From Macrotrachela quadricornifera (Eukaryota > Rotifera > Eurotatoria > Philodinida > Philodinidae), in assembly GCA_022393335.1 (NCBI GenBank), contig JAJEKB010015809.1, positions 1 to 64,000 on the forward strand: a stretch of DNA of 64,000 nt, written 5' to 3'. This document shows positions 16,223 through 29,100 of this stretch, in pieces. The translations under genes were made by a program, and so were the position numbers. Position 1 is the stretch's first letter; every line of letters starts with the position of its first letter. The notes beneath the pieces were generated by a model. It made no database searches. It saw only the letters and a program-made list of their open reading frames with translations, and was not told the DNA's origin.

Positions 16223-18245
16223 TATTTAAATATAATCACGACGAGAGAAAAGCAAAACCAATAAAAGAGAGTCTTGTGCACAAGAGAATGTGTCCGTCTA
16301 GTCATATGTGAACACTTGCTGCCGGTGGCTCTCGTTCGTGTCATTCATCTTCTTCGTTTCTTTCTTCTTTCTTCTTCTCTTTGATTTGTTATTATCTCTC
16401 TTTCATTTTTTGTTTGATTTTTTTTTTCACATGCATTTCAAGATAATTGTTTGTTAGCTTTCATTAGATAGCACAAACATACATTTATCTTGAGTTGCTT
16501 TTAATAAAACAAAAGCACAATTGTCTTGAAAGAAAAAATAAAAGAAAAACCAGCGCCGATTTTTTGTTTTAAATGCATTCAATACCGACGAGTTTTAACA
16601 GTATACATACATCGACATATGTGTGTGTCTTCTAGATCGGCGAAATATTTCTTCGACAAAAAACTTTAGATTATTATATCAATGGATATATATACATACA
16701 TATCAGAATATGGCAAACAATTTAAAGAATTCTAACATTCTTAGGTTAGTGTTATGTGAATTCTCATTTGTGTTGATCCAATCATGATGATTTTCATTAA
16801 TATTTAATAAATGTTATTGGTAGCAATATGGAAAATTAATTATTATTATTATAAAATGGTTAAATAGTTTTTAGATCAAATTTTTATTGGAACAATAGTA
16901 TTTAGATTATCAGGAATAACTTTTTTTTTTTATATATTAACAACAAAATTGTTTTTCTACGTTTTAGCATCTATCATGTACTTTACATCAGTATTGATAT
17001 ATGAAGCAATCATTTTGGATTAGACATCTCTACTATTAGGTTAGACATAGTGTTAATTGTCATATTAAAAAGATAATCACTATGTGGTCTTGAGGTTCAA
17101 ATGAATTCGAATAGTTTTGAGATAAATTTAACTTAATTTAAAATGGAATCTGGAATTAAGTCTATTCGAATATTGGCAAAATTCAACCTGTCTATGCTTA
17201 TAAAATGCACAGTTTTTTTTGTCATTTTTAATACCGAATTTATAGTATTTATGTTTCGCTAGTTTTTCAAAATAACAATTTTCTGAATATCTTAAATATA
17301 TACAAAACTATATTTCTATTGTTCTCCCTGTCAAAGTAGATAACGTTCATGTTAATAATATTTTAATGTACTAAATATAAATTTAGATAGATATTGTTAT
17401 ATCATCGATTTTTGTAGATAAACTTATTGATATTATGTCTACGAATTAATTGACATCAGGAAACTTATTATTGGATAAATCATCTGATGCTCCTCTGTAA
17501 TGAAGAGAATTTTATTATTTTCAATTATTTTTATTACTGTTGATAATATAATATTTAATGTAGCTTTTACATCTCAAAATTTCATTATGATTCATGATTA
17601 TATATGATGAACAGATACCTGTTGTACTGTCAAATCAACAATGAAAGCTCATCGAATCAGTTGAATATATCATCGGATATAATTGTTGATAAATAGGATG
17701 TGATTGTAATAAGTCTTATGTGAGATACTGCTGAAAAGTAGAAACAAATGATAATGAAGAACTTCAGCAATCAAAATCATTCAGTATACTTATAACAATA
17801 GATAAGTCAATTCGTGATAGAAATCAATTAATCATTAAATACGAAAAATGTCTATATTATTCATATAAAACTAACGATATCAATACAATACTCAGCATGT
17901 AACTATTGTATGATGAGATTGAAAAAGAGATCTATTCATGCTTCGACAAGAATAGAATAATATTAATTTCTTATTGATTCTTTACGTTAAAAATAAGAAA
18001 TTGGTCAAAACATTTTGTTCAATAAATTTCTATTTTTAATTTATTAAATATTAATGAAAGACTTGTAGATGTCATTTGTATATGGAATAGTATGAATTTA
18101 TCATTATCTTTCTTCTTGAGGTCTGTTACTTGGCGACATCAGTGAAAAATGTTTGTCGACAAGTAAAAGAAAAAAAGAAGCAGCTTAATAGTTAGAATTT
18201 CTTTTTAAATAATAAACGAATTTAATATTTCGTGTCGAATAAAAA
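16223..18245. other. intergenic between RECQL5 and tektin-4
   Basis: No gene recognised. After the RECQL5 poly(A) signal comes a pyrimidine-rich stretch (about 16340-16430, CTTCTT/TTTCTT runs), then plain AT-rich sequence. The last few hundred bases should hold the tektin-4 promoter. I see no clear TATA motif at a convincing distance. Confidence 0.55.
16260..16265 (+). terminator. poly(A) signal AATAAA of RECQL5
   Basis: Consensus hexamer 38 nt downstream of the RECQL5 stop, on the same strand. Confidence 0.55.
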
Positions 18246-19937
18246 ATGTTATCGACAGAGAAATATGAATTCGATCCAAGTTATCGTGGACAAACAGGAT
18301 CTAGTATAGGTGTATCAACTGTTGGTTTTCGTTCGAATAAATATAATCCAAATGAATGGCATGAGAATAATTATGCTAAATATCATCAAGCATTTACTGA
18401 TCGTGATGCTTCAGAAAAACAACGTTGGCAAGCAACACGAACTGAAAATGAGACACTTTCACTTTCACAACAAACACAAGCATTATCAACAAAAAAATTA
18501 CAACAACGGTTTGTCAATTTCAATGTTTTTTTATTCTATGATAAATACATATATTTTATTCTTTTCATAGATTACATGATATTAATTTTTGGAAATTTGA
18601 ACTTAATCGAATGATTGAAGATGTACGAAATGAAACAGATTTACTTATAGCACAAAAGAAACGTTTAACTAATTCATTAGATGCTACAGAAGCACCACTT
18701 CATATAGCTACTGAATGTTTAGCTAATCGAGATCGTCGTTATGGAGAAGATCGTGTTTATGATGCAGTTGAAATTGCTTTACTTAAAGAAGTAGAAATTA
18801 TTAATAACGTACAAAATCTTTTACGTAAAACTATTATGACTGCTGAACAACAAATTAGGTAAATATTTAAAGACAATAGTTCGTTGGCAGTAATTATTCA
18901 TAATATACATATTGTTGTTATTATAAGAATTAGTAATATCTATATAATGAATTGAAAATTTAATATTAAACAAAATTCTGAAGATGATTTCTATTTTGTT
19001 TTAACTATAATTAGAGCTAATCGTAATGCTAAACAAAATCTTGAAATGGATTGGAGTAATAAATGGGAAGCATCTGTTGCTGATGCTAAAGCAACAAATC
19101 GTCGTAATGAAGATGTTGATATTATGTTTTATCCAGGTGTTGCTCGACACTATGACAAGTTTGTATTATCAAATATCAGATCTTGTTATTCTTATGAATT
19201 TTTATATTTAGTCAATCAACACCTGAATCATGGGCACAAAATTCTCACGATAATATTGTTAATGGTCAAAATCAACTTATGGCTTCAATTCAATTACGTG
19301 CACTTATTGATAGTATACTTGCTGATATTTCTCGTGATATGCGTGAACAAGCTGATGTTGTTGAAACAGAATTTGCACGACGTATTGCTGAAATGTCGGA
19401 TGCTATGCAGAAAATGATTTATAATAATCGTGAAGTAAACAAAAAAAATGAAATAAATTTATAAATATCAGAAAAAAAAATTGTTTTTCTTTTTAAATTT
19501 AGACATTAAAAGCAATTGCTGAAACTGAGAAAAAGATTGATATGCTTAATGCATCAATACGTGCGAAAGAAGCACCACTTAAAGTAGCACAAACTCGTTT
19601 AAATGATCGACGTGCTCGACCTGGTATTGAATCATGTCATGATCCAGCTCAAGATCAGTATGTATTTTATTTAAATTTATATATTTATATTAATAATATT
19701 TTTCTTTTTTACAAAAGTTTAATTGCTGAAGTTTATCAACTATCACAATCAATTGATAGTCTTACTGGAGAATTACGTGAAGCTGAATCAAATTTAAAAA
19801 AACTTCGTGATGATCATCAAATGTTTGTTAAAGAAATTGAAATGAAAAAGAATAGTCTTTATATTGATCAACAAAAAAGTATGGCAGTTCGAATGCGTTA
19901 TCCAACTGTTCAACGTTTACTTGGCTACAATGCATAA
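18246..19937 (+). CDS. TEKT4: tektin-4, axonemal microtubule inner protein
   Basis: Six exons: 18246-18508, 18571-18858, 19015-19158, 19212-19434, 19503-19657, 19718-19937. Phases agree and give 430 aa, the normal tektin length. It is almost entirely coiled coil. The tektin nonapeptide is present as RPGIESCHD at aa 345-353 (canonical form RPNVELCRD). Tektin-4 rather than tektins 1, 2, 3 or 5 is supported by several conserved stretches: the EWHENNYAKYHQ start, LLIAQKKRL followed by DATEAPL, NLEMDWSNK, STPESWAQNSHDN, KEAPLKVAQTRL, and the end NSLYIDQQKSMAVRMRYP. Tektins form filaments inside the doublet microtubules of cilia and flagella; a rotifer would use this in its corona and other ciliated cells. 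The start is the first ATG after an in-frame-stop-rich leader and is followed at once by family-like sequence. Confidence 0.95.
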
Positions 19938-20083
19938 AAGAAAAAGAAAAACACTAACTACACATATAAATATCTTTTTTTCTTTTGCTTCTTGATCAAC
20001 TTGTCAATGTCACAAACAAATCATATTCCTATACTTATTTTTATTTCTGTTCGTGTTTGATAGCGGCAACTTTCGAACAGTTA

Positions 20084-20089
20084 AATAAA
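20084..20089 (+). terminator. poly(A) signal AATAAA of tektin-4
   Basis: Consensus hexamer about 147 nt after the tektin-4 stop, on the same strand. Confidence 0.4.
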
Positions 20090-22429
20090 ACAACGAGAAT
20101 TAATGTACTTTTTTTTGATGTTGTATTCACCTTCATATATGTCAATGAAAGAAAGAAAAAAAGATGACGAGAAATAGATTGCCTTTTGCTTAGGCCTTTA
20201 AATCAGTATGTACATAGAATTATATATATATATTATTTATTTTGAAACATGAGCTTTCATTCTGCTAAAAACCTTTTAGTCACATATACGGTAAGCTAAT
20301 TTTATATTGATATATAGTCAAATATTTGTTACCTTTCATTTTAGAACATCAATTATTATTTCAAGACATAGATTTTTACTAGAAAATTTTCTCTATTTAT
20401 TCGACATGTCTATACTAGTTGAGATCAAGAATATAATTCATTGATATTCTTACATATTGTTTGCAATAAGAAAGAATAATTTACATATATAAACTATTCT
20501 TAAAAGGTGAAAATATTCAACCAAGAAATGTTCCAAAATATACAAGCTCAACCATAATTATGCAATTAATATTTGTGGCTTTTTTATTAATAATTTAGTG
20601 AGGAACGACAGTAAAGGTAACGTATATATGTCGTGCCGAAGTTAGTGTGAAATGATAAAATAAATAGCAAGTTTCAAGAAATCCACAATATCTTTCATGT
20701 TGTATCTTAAAAATTATTCCCTCTACTGAAAGGAGGGTAATGCGCAGAGGTGCAGAATTTTCTAAAAAATAAAAAATTTCCCTAAAGCTATTTTTTCTTC
20801 GCCACTTACAGACCAATTCTGTTTGACATAAAATATAAGTAAAAATAAATATGGCAACATTTTGTTCTATTTGTTACTGTTCGTACAACATAGGAATTCT
20901 TAAGAGAGAATTCGCGATACTATCGAGCATCATGTCAGAGGGTCAGCACATGGTCAGAAAAGGAACGTATTTCTGCTATGGCCATTCGATTCCTTAAAGA
21001 AAATTAGGGTTACGAAAAAATTTTTAGACTCTTAAGACGTTATTTAACGGAGCTATAAAGTTAGGAACAAAAGGGGGGTCTGAAAAAGATCTCAAAAAAA
21101 CCCCAAAATAGTCTTCTCAGTATTTTGCCCATAACTTCATCATTTTTCATCCGTTTCTTTCAAGTGACGTCTCATTCGAAAGAGCTCATCAAGCTGAACA
21201 AAAATGTCTATTTTGAAATCCCCGAAGAGGGAAGTCTTCATACAGAAAAATTGAATTTTCGAAAAAATCGAACTTTTTCAGATGGGCTTTTTGCTATTGC
21301 AAGCCGTTTTTCGAGGCATTGAGATCGTATAGGAAAATCTAATATAGTGTATCTTGTAGAGAATGTTTCGCTCTACAAAATCCATATAAAAAATTGAGGA
21401 AAAAAATTTCAGGTCAGGTCGTAGTTTTTGAGACAAAGGAGACAAGTAGTTCCTCTAAATATAGGAAAAACAGAAGAAATTCGATTTTCAGCCAGAAAAA
21501 CAGCTTTTACTATATTGTTAGAGCATCTAGATACCATCCACATCGAAACTGGCACTAAAAATCTTTTTTACCAACGGTTAGTCAAGTAATTTTCGAAAAA
21601 AATCTTTTGGTTTTCAGGAAAAGGCTTCATATAGTTGTCTTGTATTTCGCCACTTTGTTTCTCGCTAATGACTGATTGTTTCATTTTATTCTCTTTTCTG
21701 AAAGAAAGGGTGATATGGCGCTTAAATACGCCAGTTAAGATGTTTAAAGTTTGTCTGTCTGTCTGTCTGTCCTCACCAATCAGAAAACAGCAAACAGCTA
21801 GATCAGTAAAAATAGCCTTTAACATTTCGTCAAAATCTTAATGAAAGGTGTTTGGGATCAGGGAATCCAATGGTATCATTAGTCTTTCATGATCCTGTAA
21901 AAAACTTTTTTACGAAACAAACGACTTTTTTTAATCAAAAAATGATTTTGAAAAAAAAAAAAAACTTTTATTAAATTCGGCTAAAGAGCTTTGCATTAAA
22001 GAATTTCAATTGTGGAACCTATTTTTGAAAATTTTGTTTCAATTACTTGTTTTGAATCAAGATGTGGGTTCTTTTACGAAAACTTTTTTATAATTCCTTT
22101 TTCTGAAAGAAAGAAATATACGCAGCTTGAAAGATGCCTTAAATTTGTCTGCTGGTAGAAGCCAGTCAGAAGAGAGGTCAAAAAAAACAACGATTGTGCA
22201 TAAATATTTCGAAGTAACAAGGAGAATAGTGACTTCAGCCGATCAAATATAAACACGGAGGAGAGAGCGGTTTCTGCCAATCAGATTTCAGGAGGCCAAG
22301 ATCAGCTAATTAGATTATTCTCATCATCGAGCTTTTCATCTTTCAGATTTTTTTTTCAGCATCGGTTTTTTGATCAACCAAATTGTTCGAAGGCAGTATA
22401 TAGATGAAGTAAATGATCTCAATATATAG

Positions 22430-22700
22430 TTCTTTCCAGGAACTATCTAGTGGTACTCTTGGTATCTTTTTAAGAGCATCTTGCGGTATCCTTAGTAGCT
22501 GTTTGTGAGCCATCTGTAAATATCTTTAGTATCTTTTGGATGTCGATCTAGTGATGCCATCCGTAACTTTTCTAAAGCTCTCCAGCAGTATTCTTAGTAA
22601 CCTTTTAAATACTATCTAGAGATAGCGTTATTAACTGATTGAGGATATTTAAAATATTTGTTGAAGAGTTAGTAACTATATTCCTGAAGAGTATCTTGGA
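22430..22700. repeat. highly diverged tandem repeat, period about 34 bp
   Basis: Successive units share a core like GTATTCTTAGTAACCTTT spaced about 34 bp apart (near 22475, 22510, 22545, 22580, 22615). Identity between units is low, roughly 50-60% by eye. The core resembles that of the better array at 42.6-43.1 kb (TACCATTAGTAACCTCCT), so the two may be one family. Confidence 0.5.
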
Positions 22701-25318
22701 AATTTCTAATGTTATCATTGGATCGGCATTAAAAAGGTACTGAGCGTTCTCTTAGATAACCGTTAGAATAAAGATCATACGTGTTAGCATTAGACATAAT
22801 ACTCACGTGAGACCGGTACTCATAAACACGTTAAGTACATATTCAGTCGAGGTGGATACGCAGTCCGACTGATACCTAATTAACTGACACTAGTACATAC
22901 CTACAGGACAAGTCTTCGTAGTTTTCTAGTGAGTATTCAGGGGTATCTCCTATCCGGATCGGCGGGTACAAACTACACACTTTTCAGAAATATCATGTGA
23001 ATGTAGCTCATCACGATCAAATGTATTGCAGAAATTTATATTTAAAGTTCGTAATTCAAATCAATTGAAATACAGTAGTAGGTCAAAGTTTGTGTTAACT
23101 ATGCTAGTTTTCTATAACATTTTGTCAAAAACAGAGGATCAAACGAAATAAAAATGCGTTTGTATGTATTTATGTACGTGTCTTTCAGAGTCAAAGATAA
23201 AAAAAACATACCCTTAGAAAAAGTTAAAGATTAATGTTTGATCAAAGGTTTTTGGAATCAAAGAGTTTTTTTGAAATGACTCGCTTTTAGTTAAAATGGT
23301 GTTTTTTAATAAGAAAGTGTTTTTGTGTACTTAAAAAATGAATACACTGTAATATCGGTTAGTGTGTCCATCCGGCTGTTTACACGATAACTCTTGAGAA
23401 TATTAACCAGCTGTTCCATTTTCTTTCAGAAAACGGATGTACATGTGTTAAAGATATGCTTGATTTCTCTAATTTTCAGACGTTTGTTACCTGAAGCTTA
23501 TCAGAATAGAGCATAAGTTGTGATAATAGAGATAAGTGTTAGTCTTCGCTGAAATTATTGGCCGAAGGTTTTCGAAGTGGAGATATCGACTAGTTTCACT
23601 ATTTTTTGTAGAATTTTTTGAAATGAGTTTTTGACTGCAGAGGGTATTCTCTTAAGAAAATAATGATTTGTTTCTTGAATTGAAGGAGTATACTTCCTTC
23701 TAAGGTTTGTGTGTATCTTTCTGTTTCGAATCCGATTGGAAAAAAGTATCGGCTAGATTAATGTAAAAATATAGAAAATTCGAATCTGAAGTCAAATTTG
23801 CGACTAATAATAAGTTAATAAACAATTAATAATTAGTTTCATTATTTTTCTTTGAAAGTTTGATCCAAGATAATCGAAAGTCGATAAGTCAAAATTGAGC
23901 TGATTTGCCAAATAATTAATAATAAATATTATGAACTGTCTCAAGTAAAAGCCCACTAAAAACAATTGGCTATGAGGATTTCAAATCTGAGATTAGTTTT
24001 TCAATAGTGATAGTTATTAATTGCAAAGTAATTAATACATCATAGTTTCATATAAAACGTGACTAAGCATTATCGAGCATGGAAAGCAAGAATTCGAAGT
24101 CAATAAAAACTTTTTTGATATATTTTTTAGTTTTTTTTTTATGAACTTCTTATTATTTTAATCTTAACCTAAGGATGGTACAGGATCGTGAAACCGTGTT
24201 CGAGGTTAATACAAATATAAACATTCTTTTTTGTTGATTACTTTACGTCATATCTTTCAGCAAGATTTATACAAAAATACGTAAAAAAACTAAGTGGCTG
24301 CTTCAAATCTTGTTATTGAGTCTTCATTGACATCAATCGTAAAATAAGATTTAAAACAGATGAAGATCTTTCTTAGGTCACAATGTAGTATTCACTATTT
24401 GTAGCAGTTTTTAAACAATTCTTCTTTTTAAGTTTCTTCTGAATGAACGTATTAGCGAATGCTCAGTAATTTTACAAGAAGAATTAAAACGAGACGCATC
24501 CATTTGCTTCATAGCTGAACTAACCTTTAACAATGTAGCAGCGTTAAATGTGGAATGGGCTAGTCGTGAATAGCCAACCGGAGGGAGACTGACGAACGAC
24601 TAGTTTTTGATATAAAACTTGAAAATATGTCAAATGCGATTCTTGAGACAAAATAATCCTTTTTTGAACGTTTAACGTATCAGGACCTGTTCAGTTAAGG
24701 ATTAACGAATACTATTATGCCGTTATTTGTATGTTGTAGAGTAAGCAGAAATAAATATGTAGTTGTGTCATTCTCGAAATTTCAAGAAGGTGTCCGGAAT
24801 TCCATAGTTTTGAAAAAGATATCCTTGTTTTAAGTAATTGTGGTTTAGAGTGATCGCCACCTGATAACGCTACTAAACTTGCTCAACAAACTGAAACATA
24901 TGAACGACATCTAATTGTTTTCTTAAAGAAACAGTTGCCTAGCAATGAATATCACGTTTAGAAAGTCATTAAAGTTTGTCTCTCCGTTTGATTCAAACAA
25001 GTCAGAGTTTACAATAAGAAAATATGACATCCCCAATGACTGAATATGATCCGATGTCTGTTATAAATTTAATCAGACTTAATCGTGGATAAGAAATTCA
25101 AAGCTGAGGTCTACTATTAATGACGGTACAAAGTTTAAATGTCTAACTGACCATCTAAGGATGATTACTACATAGAAGTGTACATTTTTGGAACGCAATC
25201 AATATTTTTCATAACATCTGTTTTTCGTCTATCCAAGAATATTATGTTTCCTTTACCTAGATGATTTTCAAAATGAAACAGTTCACGTATATTCCATATC
25301 ATAACTAGTTTAAACTCT

Positions 25319-26121
25319 TTAACCCTTTGAGTCCCAATGGTACATATATGTGCCATTTCGAGAATTTTCTAATTCTTCAGTTTTTAAAAATCTTCGAGAA
25401 ATATTTTCAATAAATATTAAGAGCTGTCGATACACGTACCAGTTTGCATAAATGATAAGATGTATGGGACACATTGTAAAACATGTCATGCCAAGTTTCC
25501 TTAGTCCAAGAAAGTTTTGAGCATCTAAACTGAATTTTCAAAATTTTTCATTACGTCAACATAGATTATTCATTTTAAGAGCACCGATTTGATCGGCTTG
25601 GTACTCGAAGATATTTAGAATGTGTGATCTGTTAGTACTATGCTAGCATGTAATTTTTGTCATAGAAAAAGAGCAAAAAGATCTTTATCGATAAGTAATC
25701 AGAAGATGAAACGCATTGAAGGAGCGTGAGTAATACAGAAAGTTGTGAAAAATCATGACTTTTGGCTCATAAACCAGAAGTTGTTTCAACTCGTCGTCAA
25801 TGCACTTATTATAGCACAGTAGAAAGAGCAAAGGGACGAGTATAATTTGCAACTTTTGTTTAGTCTTTATACAAAAAAATTGTTGTTGCTGAATCATAGA
25901 GACTACATGTATCAGTAATGAAATGAATAACAGTTTCAGCAATTATAATAGCAATTCTTTTTATTAAAATGCAACAATAACAAAAATGTCTTAATCTTCC
26001 TGTGATCATCTGCTTTCTTAATTGTAATTTAACCACATGCTTCGTGATGTCACCTGGTTAGTTTATACGAAGTTCCATCAAATTTGGTTCAGTAGAAAAA
26101 ATTCAGGACTTAAAGGGTTAA
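25319..26121. mobile_element. non-autonomous piggyBac-like element with TTAA target duplication
   Basis: The left end reads TTAA-CCCTTTGAGTCC (TTAA at 25319-25322). The right end is GGACTTAAAGGG-TTAA (TTAA at 26118-26121). The ends are inverted with one mismatch over 12 bp, flanked by TTAA, the target and duplication of the piggyBac superfamily. The 795-bp interior has no transposase frame. The left end continues CCAATGGTACATATATGTGCC, a short palindrome as often found at such ends. Superfamily assignment rests on the ends alone. Confidence 0.6.
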
Positions 26122-29100
26122 ATTCGATCAGTTTTCAAAAAAAAATGAGTTACATGGTTGTGATTGATCGTGTATTCATCATATTAAAAATTAAATATGT
26201 TCGATTTGAATTTACTGATCAGTGCATGTGGTCAAGATTCCTTTTTAACATAAACAAATTCAACTTTTTGGATACAGCCAATCTTTTGATCAGTTATGAA
26301 TTGTTTTTCATTAAACTCTACCACTGATATGGTTTTCATTTTTAAGTGTCATTGTTTACTCTTTGCTAATATTCTCTATTCTTAAGACTTATCAGTTATA
26401 AAAATCGAGTCAATTCGTTTTAACAAGTGTCAGTTTGACGGAACCGGAAAAGTACAGTATACTCATGCGAGTATTCACGTTCGATAGTTTGTTTTCACCG
26501 TAGATTAGATGGAAAGAAAGCGCTCATAGTTCACAATACAATGATGCCTATTTATAGAAGTTTTACGGTATGTGCACTTCTGTTGATGATGTTCCGTAAA
26601 TATCAATAATAAAACATAATTCAAAATACACAATGATCGTTGGTGAACACTTATAATGAAGTACAGTCATCGTTCTTGTATATAAACTATTGAGTAATGC
26701 CTTAAAGCTGAACACAAGACCGGCTAACCGTGAGTAGTGGATTGAAGCGACACTGACGAACGAATAAACAGTCACATAGTGAGCTTATTGAAAGTATGTT
26801 AAAGTTGAGTGAGAATTTGTAGCAGAATTATCAATAGTTGGTTTTCTATAGCTAAAATAAGTCTATACGGCATTCGTATTGTAATTAAGTTTATTCGAGA
26901 AAACACGTAACGGCACGCATTCTATAATACTTTTCTAACTAACGAAAAAAGTCAATGATTTTGAGTTTAATATACAAAGCTATGTTGAAAGTAATTTAAT
27001 TAGAGATCACAGAGATTCGCTATTATAGTTAATGAATACTACATGAAACAGTATATTTGAGAATAATCCGTAAAACTATTGATTGAAAAATAAAATCATC
27101 AGTGTTTTCACAGCCATTCTCTTGAATCCCATTGACTTTTACTCTAACATAATTCTATCTTACTTACATTTGTAAGCAATTTCAAATCAATAAGTCAATG
27201 TTCTGCATTTTTCTCCACATAGGCTCGTGTTTTTTCTCAGAAATGTGCAAATATGAATACAATTTATACTGTTATTTACTCGATACGTCCATCAATCATT
27301 CATGCACTAATACTACGATAAATATTGAACCAAAAAATTAGAATTTAAGAATTTATAACTCTGCACTACGATGTACTGTCATCGTATTATGTATTGAGCC
27401 AAGAAATTTGAGGATAGAGAAATGAGAACAAAACACGAACACATAGACGGCGCATCTAACAGTGAGGGTAAGGGCGAAATGTAAATAAATACAAAAATGC
27501 ACTCACAACATTTCTACCCAATACAAGCTACGATCAGAGCACATGTATCACCATACATCATTATAAATTCTTAAATTCGAACTTTTTTGAATCAATAGTA
27601 TGTATAATCAAGACATAAACGAATTGTGACGGAAATGCTTGAAAGTAAATGGTGGTAAACATATTACCGAATCGTTGTTACTTTCCATTTTGTCCATTAA
27701 TCTTTATTAGATTTGATAGGAAAGTTCACTAAAAGATCATTTGTATATTAGCCAGATAAAAATGATTTCCACTTCGAGTTAGAATTAACTCAAGAGTTGA
27801 CACAAATTTACATTAGAGTTGAAGTTGATCTCTTTCTTTTCCAACTCCCATTTAACTTCTCTTGGTTTCATGTTCTATCAGAAAAGAATGAACAAAGTCA
27901 ACAGTAAAAACAAGGATGCATACGCATGCAATGCAACTTTGCTTTGTTGAACTAGTATTTCAAGTTTATTAAAGGTTTTTTTTTGAAAGAACGATAAATC
28001 TGCAAGTAATTAGTACTACTGGCACATTTGTATTCAAACTGTTCCGATATAGCAGAATCGGAGTTGGACATGTATTCTAAAGAGACGGAGACACAGTTCA
28101 TGCACAGTTTTGAAAGAAACCAGGAGTTGGGGTTTCAATGAGACTTTTGGCAAAAGAACAGTGTTACGTGGAGTCGAAGCGATACTAGATGGACATTTCT
28201 GATGTTAACGTCATGAATAAAGATGAAAACTGAGGTAGAATGAATGGCGATATCAAATGGAGATATGACCACTACTGCTATAATGATGGCGTACATTTTA
28301 GAGTACAATTTGTACTGGTACTTGCGCACCCGTCTCTTTTTCTAATTGTATGTGTTTTCTCAAGTTTGTTTGTTAAGAAAAATATAAATTTGCTGTCAAA
28401 ATTGATGTTGGATCCTGATCAAAATATAAAGTGATTGTATCATATCATTTTAGAGGTGCACATGAGCATTATAATGATCAGTCGGTAGTACTGATCGACT
28501 AGAAGACCCTCAATGGATTCAAAGCAAATAGCTTTTTGTAGGCGTTTGTAGAGAGCTACCCAAGATATTTATCTAACAGCTGTCGAAAATACATCAAATT
28601 CAACATTCTTATACATAACGGAGAAAAGTTGTTTTAGACAACATTATGTCATACGCTTCACAATATCATAGGGCCATTTCTGTCAGAAGAGTGAACAGTA
28701 ATATTAAATGATACACAAGCTATGCTTGTATCGAGACATTGAGACTGACTACAGTGGTTTATATACTTTAATATAAGAAATTACATTCCATATTCATAAG
28801 AAATATTATCTGATATAGTACTTTAAGAATACTATTTTGAAATTTTCGTGTACAAATTTCTTCCTAGTAGTGGTCCGTAACATGGATATAATAAATAAGG
28901 TTTATTTTTTGAAGAAATGAGTTAAAATGACAGTTGTCATTTATATATGAGTTCAGACAAGAATATTTTTATAAAAACGAACATCGCTAAAGAGTGGACG
29001 CTTGTTTCTGAGCTTTCATGCGATCAAGAAGATTATGAAATATAGTATAACCAAAATCGAAATTATTTTCAATGATAATCATAGTAAATTTTCTCTTAGA

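Larger units (their letters stand above)
19938..25318. other. gene-free repeat-like region right of tektin-4
   Basis: No gene recognised. Around 20670-23740 recurs a loose theme: CTGAAAGAAAGG-like sequence followed within 100 bp by TGTCTGTCTGTC or TTTGTCTG. It is seen near 21700-21770, 22100-22150 and, weaker, 23690-23730, suggesting decayed copies of one dispersed repeat. A frame at 21125-21322 lies in low-quality repeat sequence and resembles no protein I know. A diverged tandem repeat inside this region is listed separately. Confidence 0.5.
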
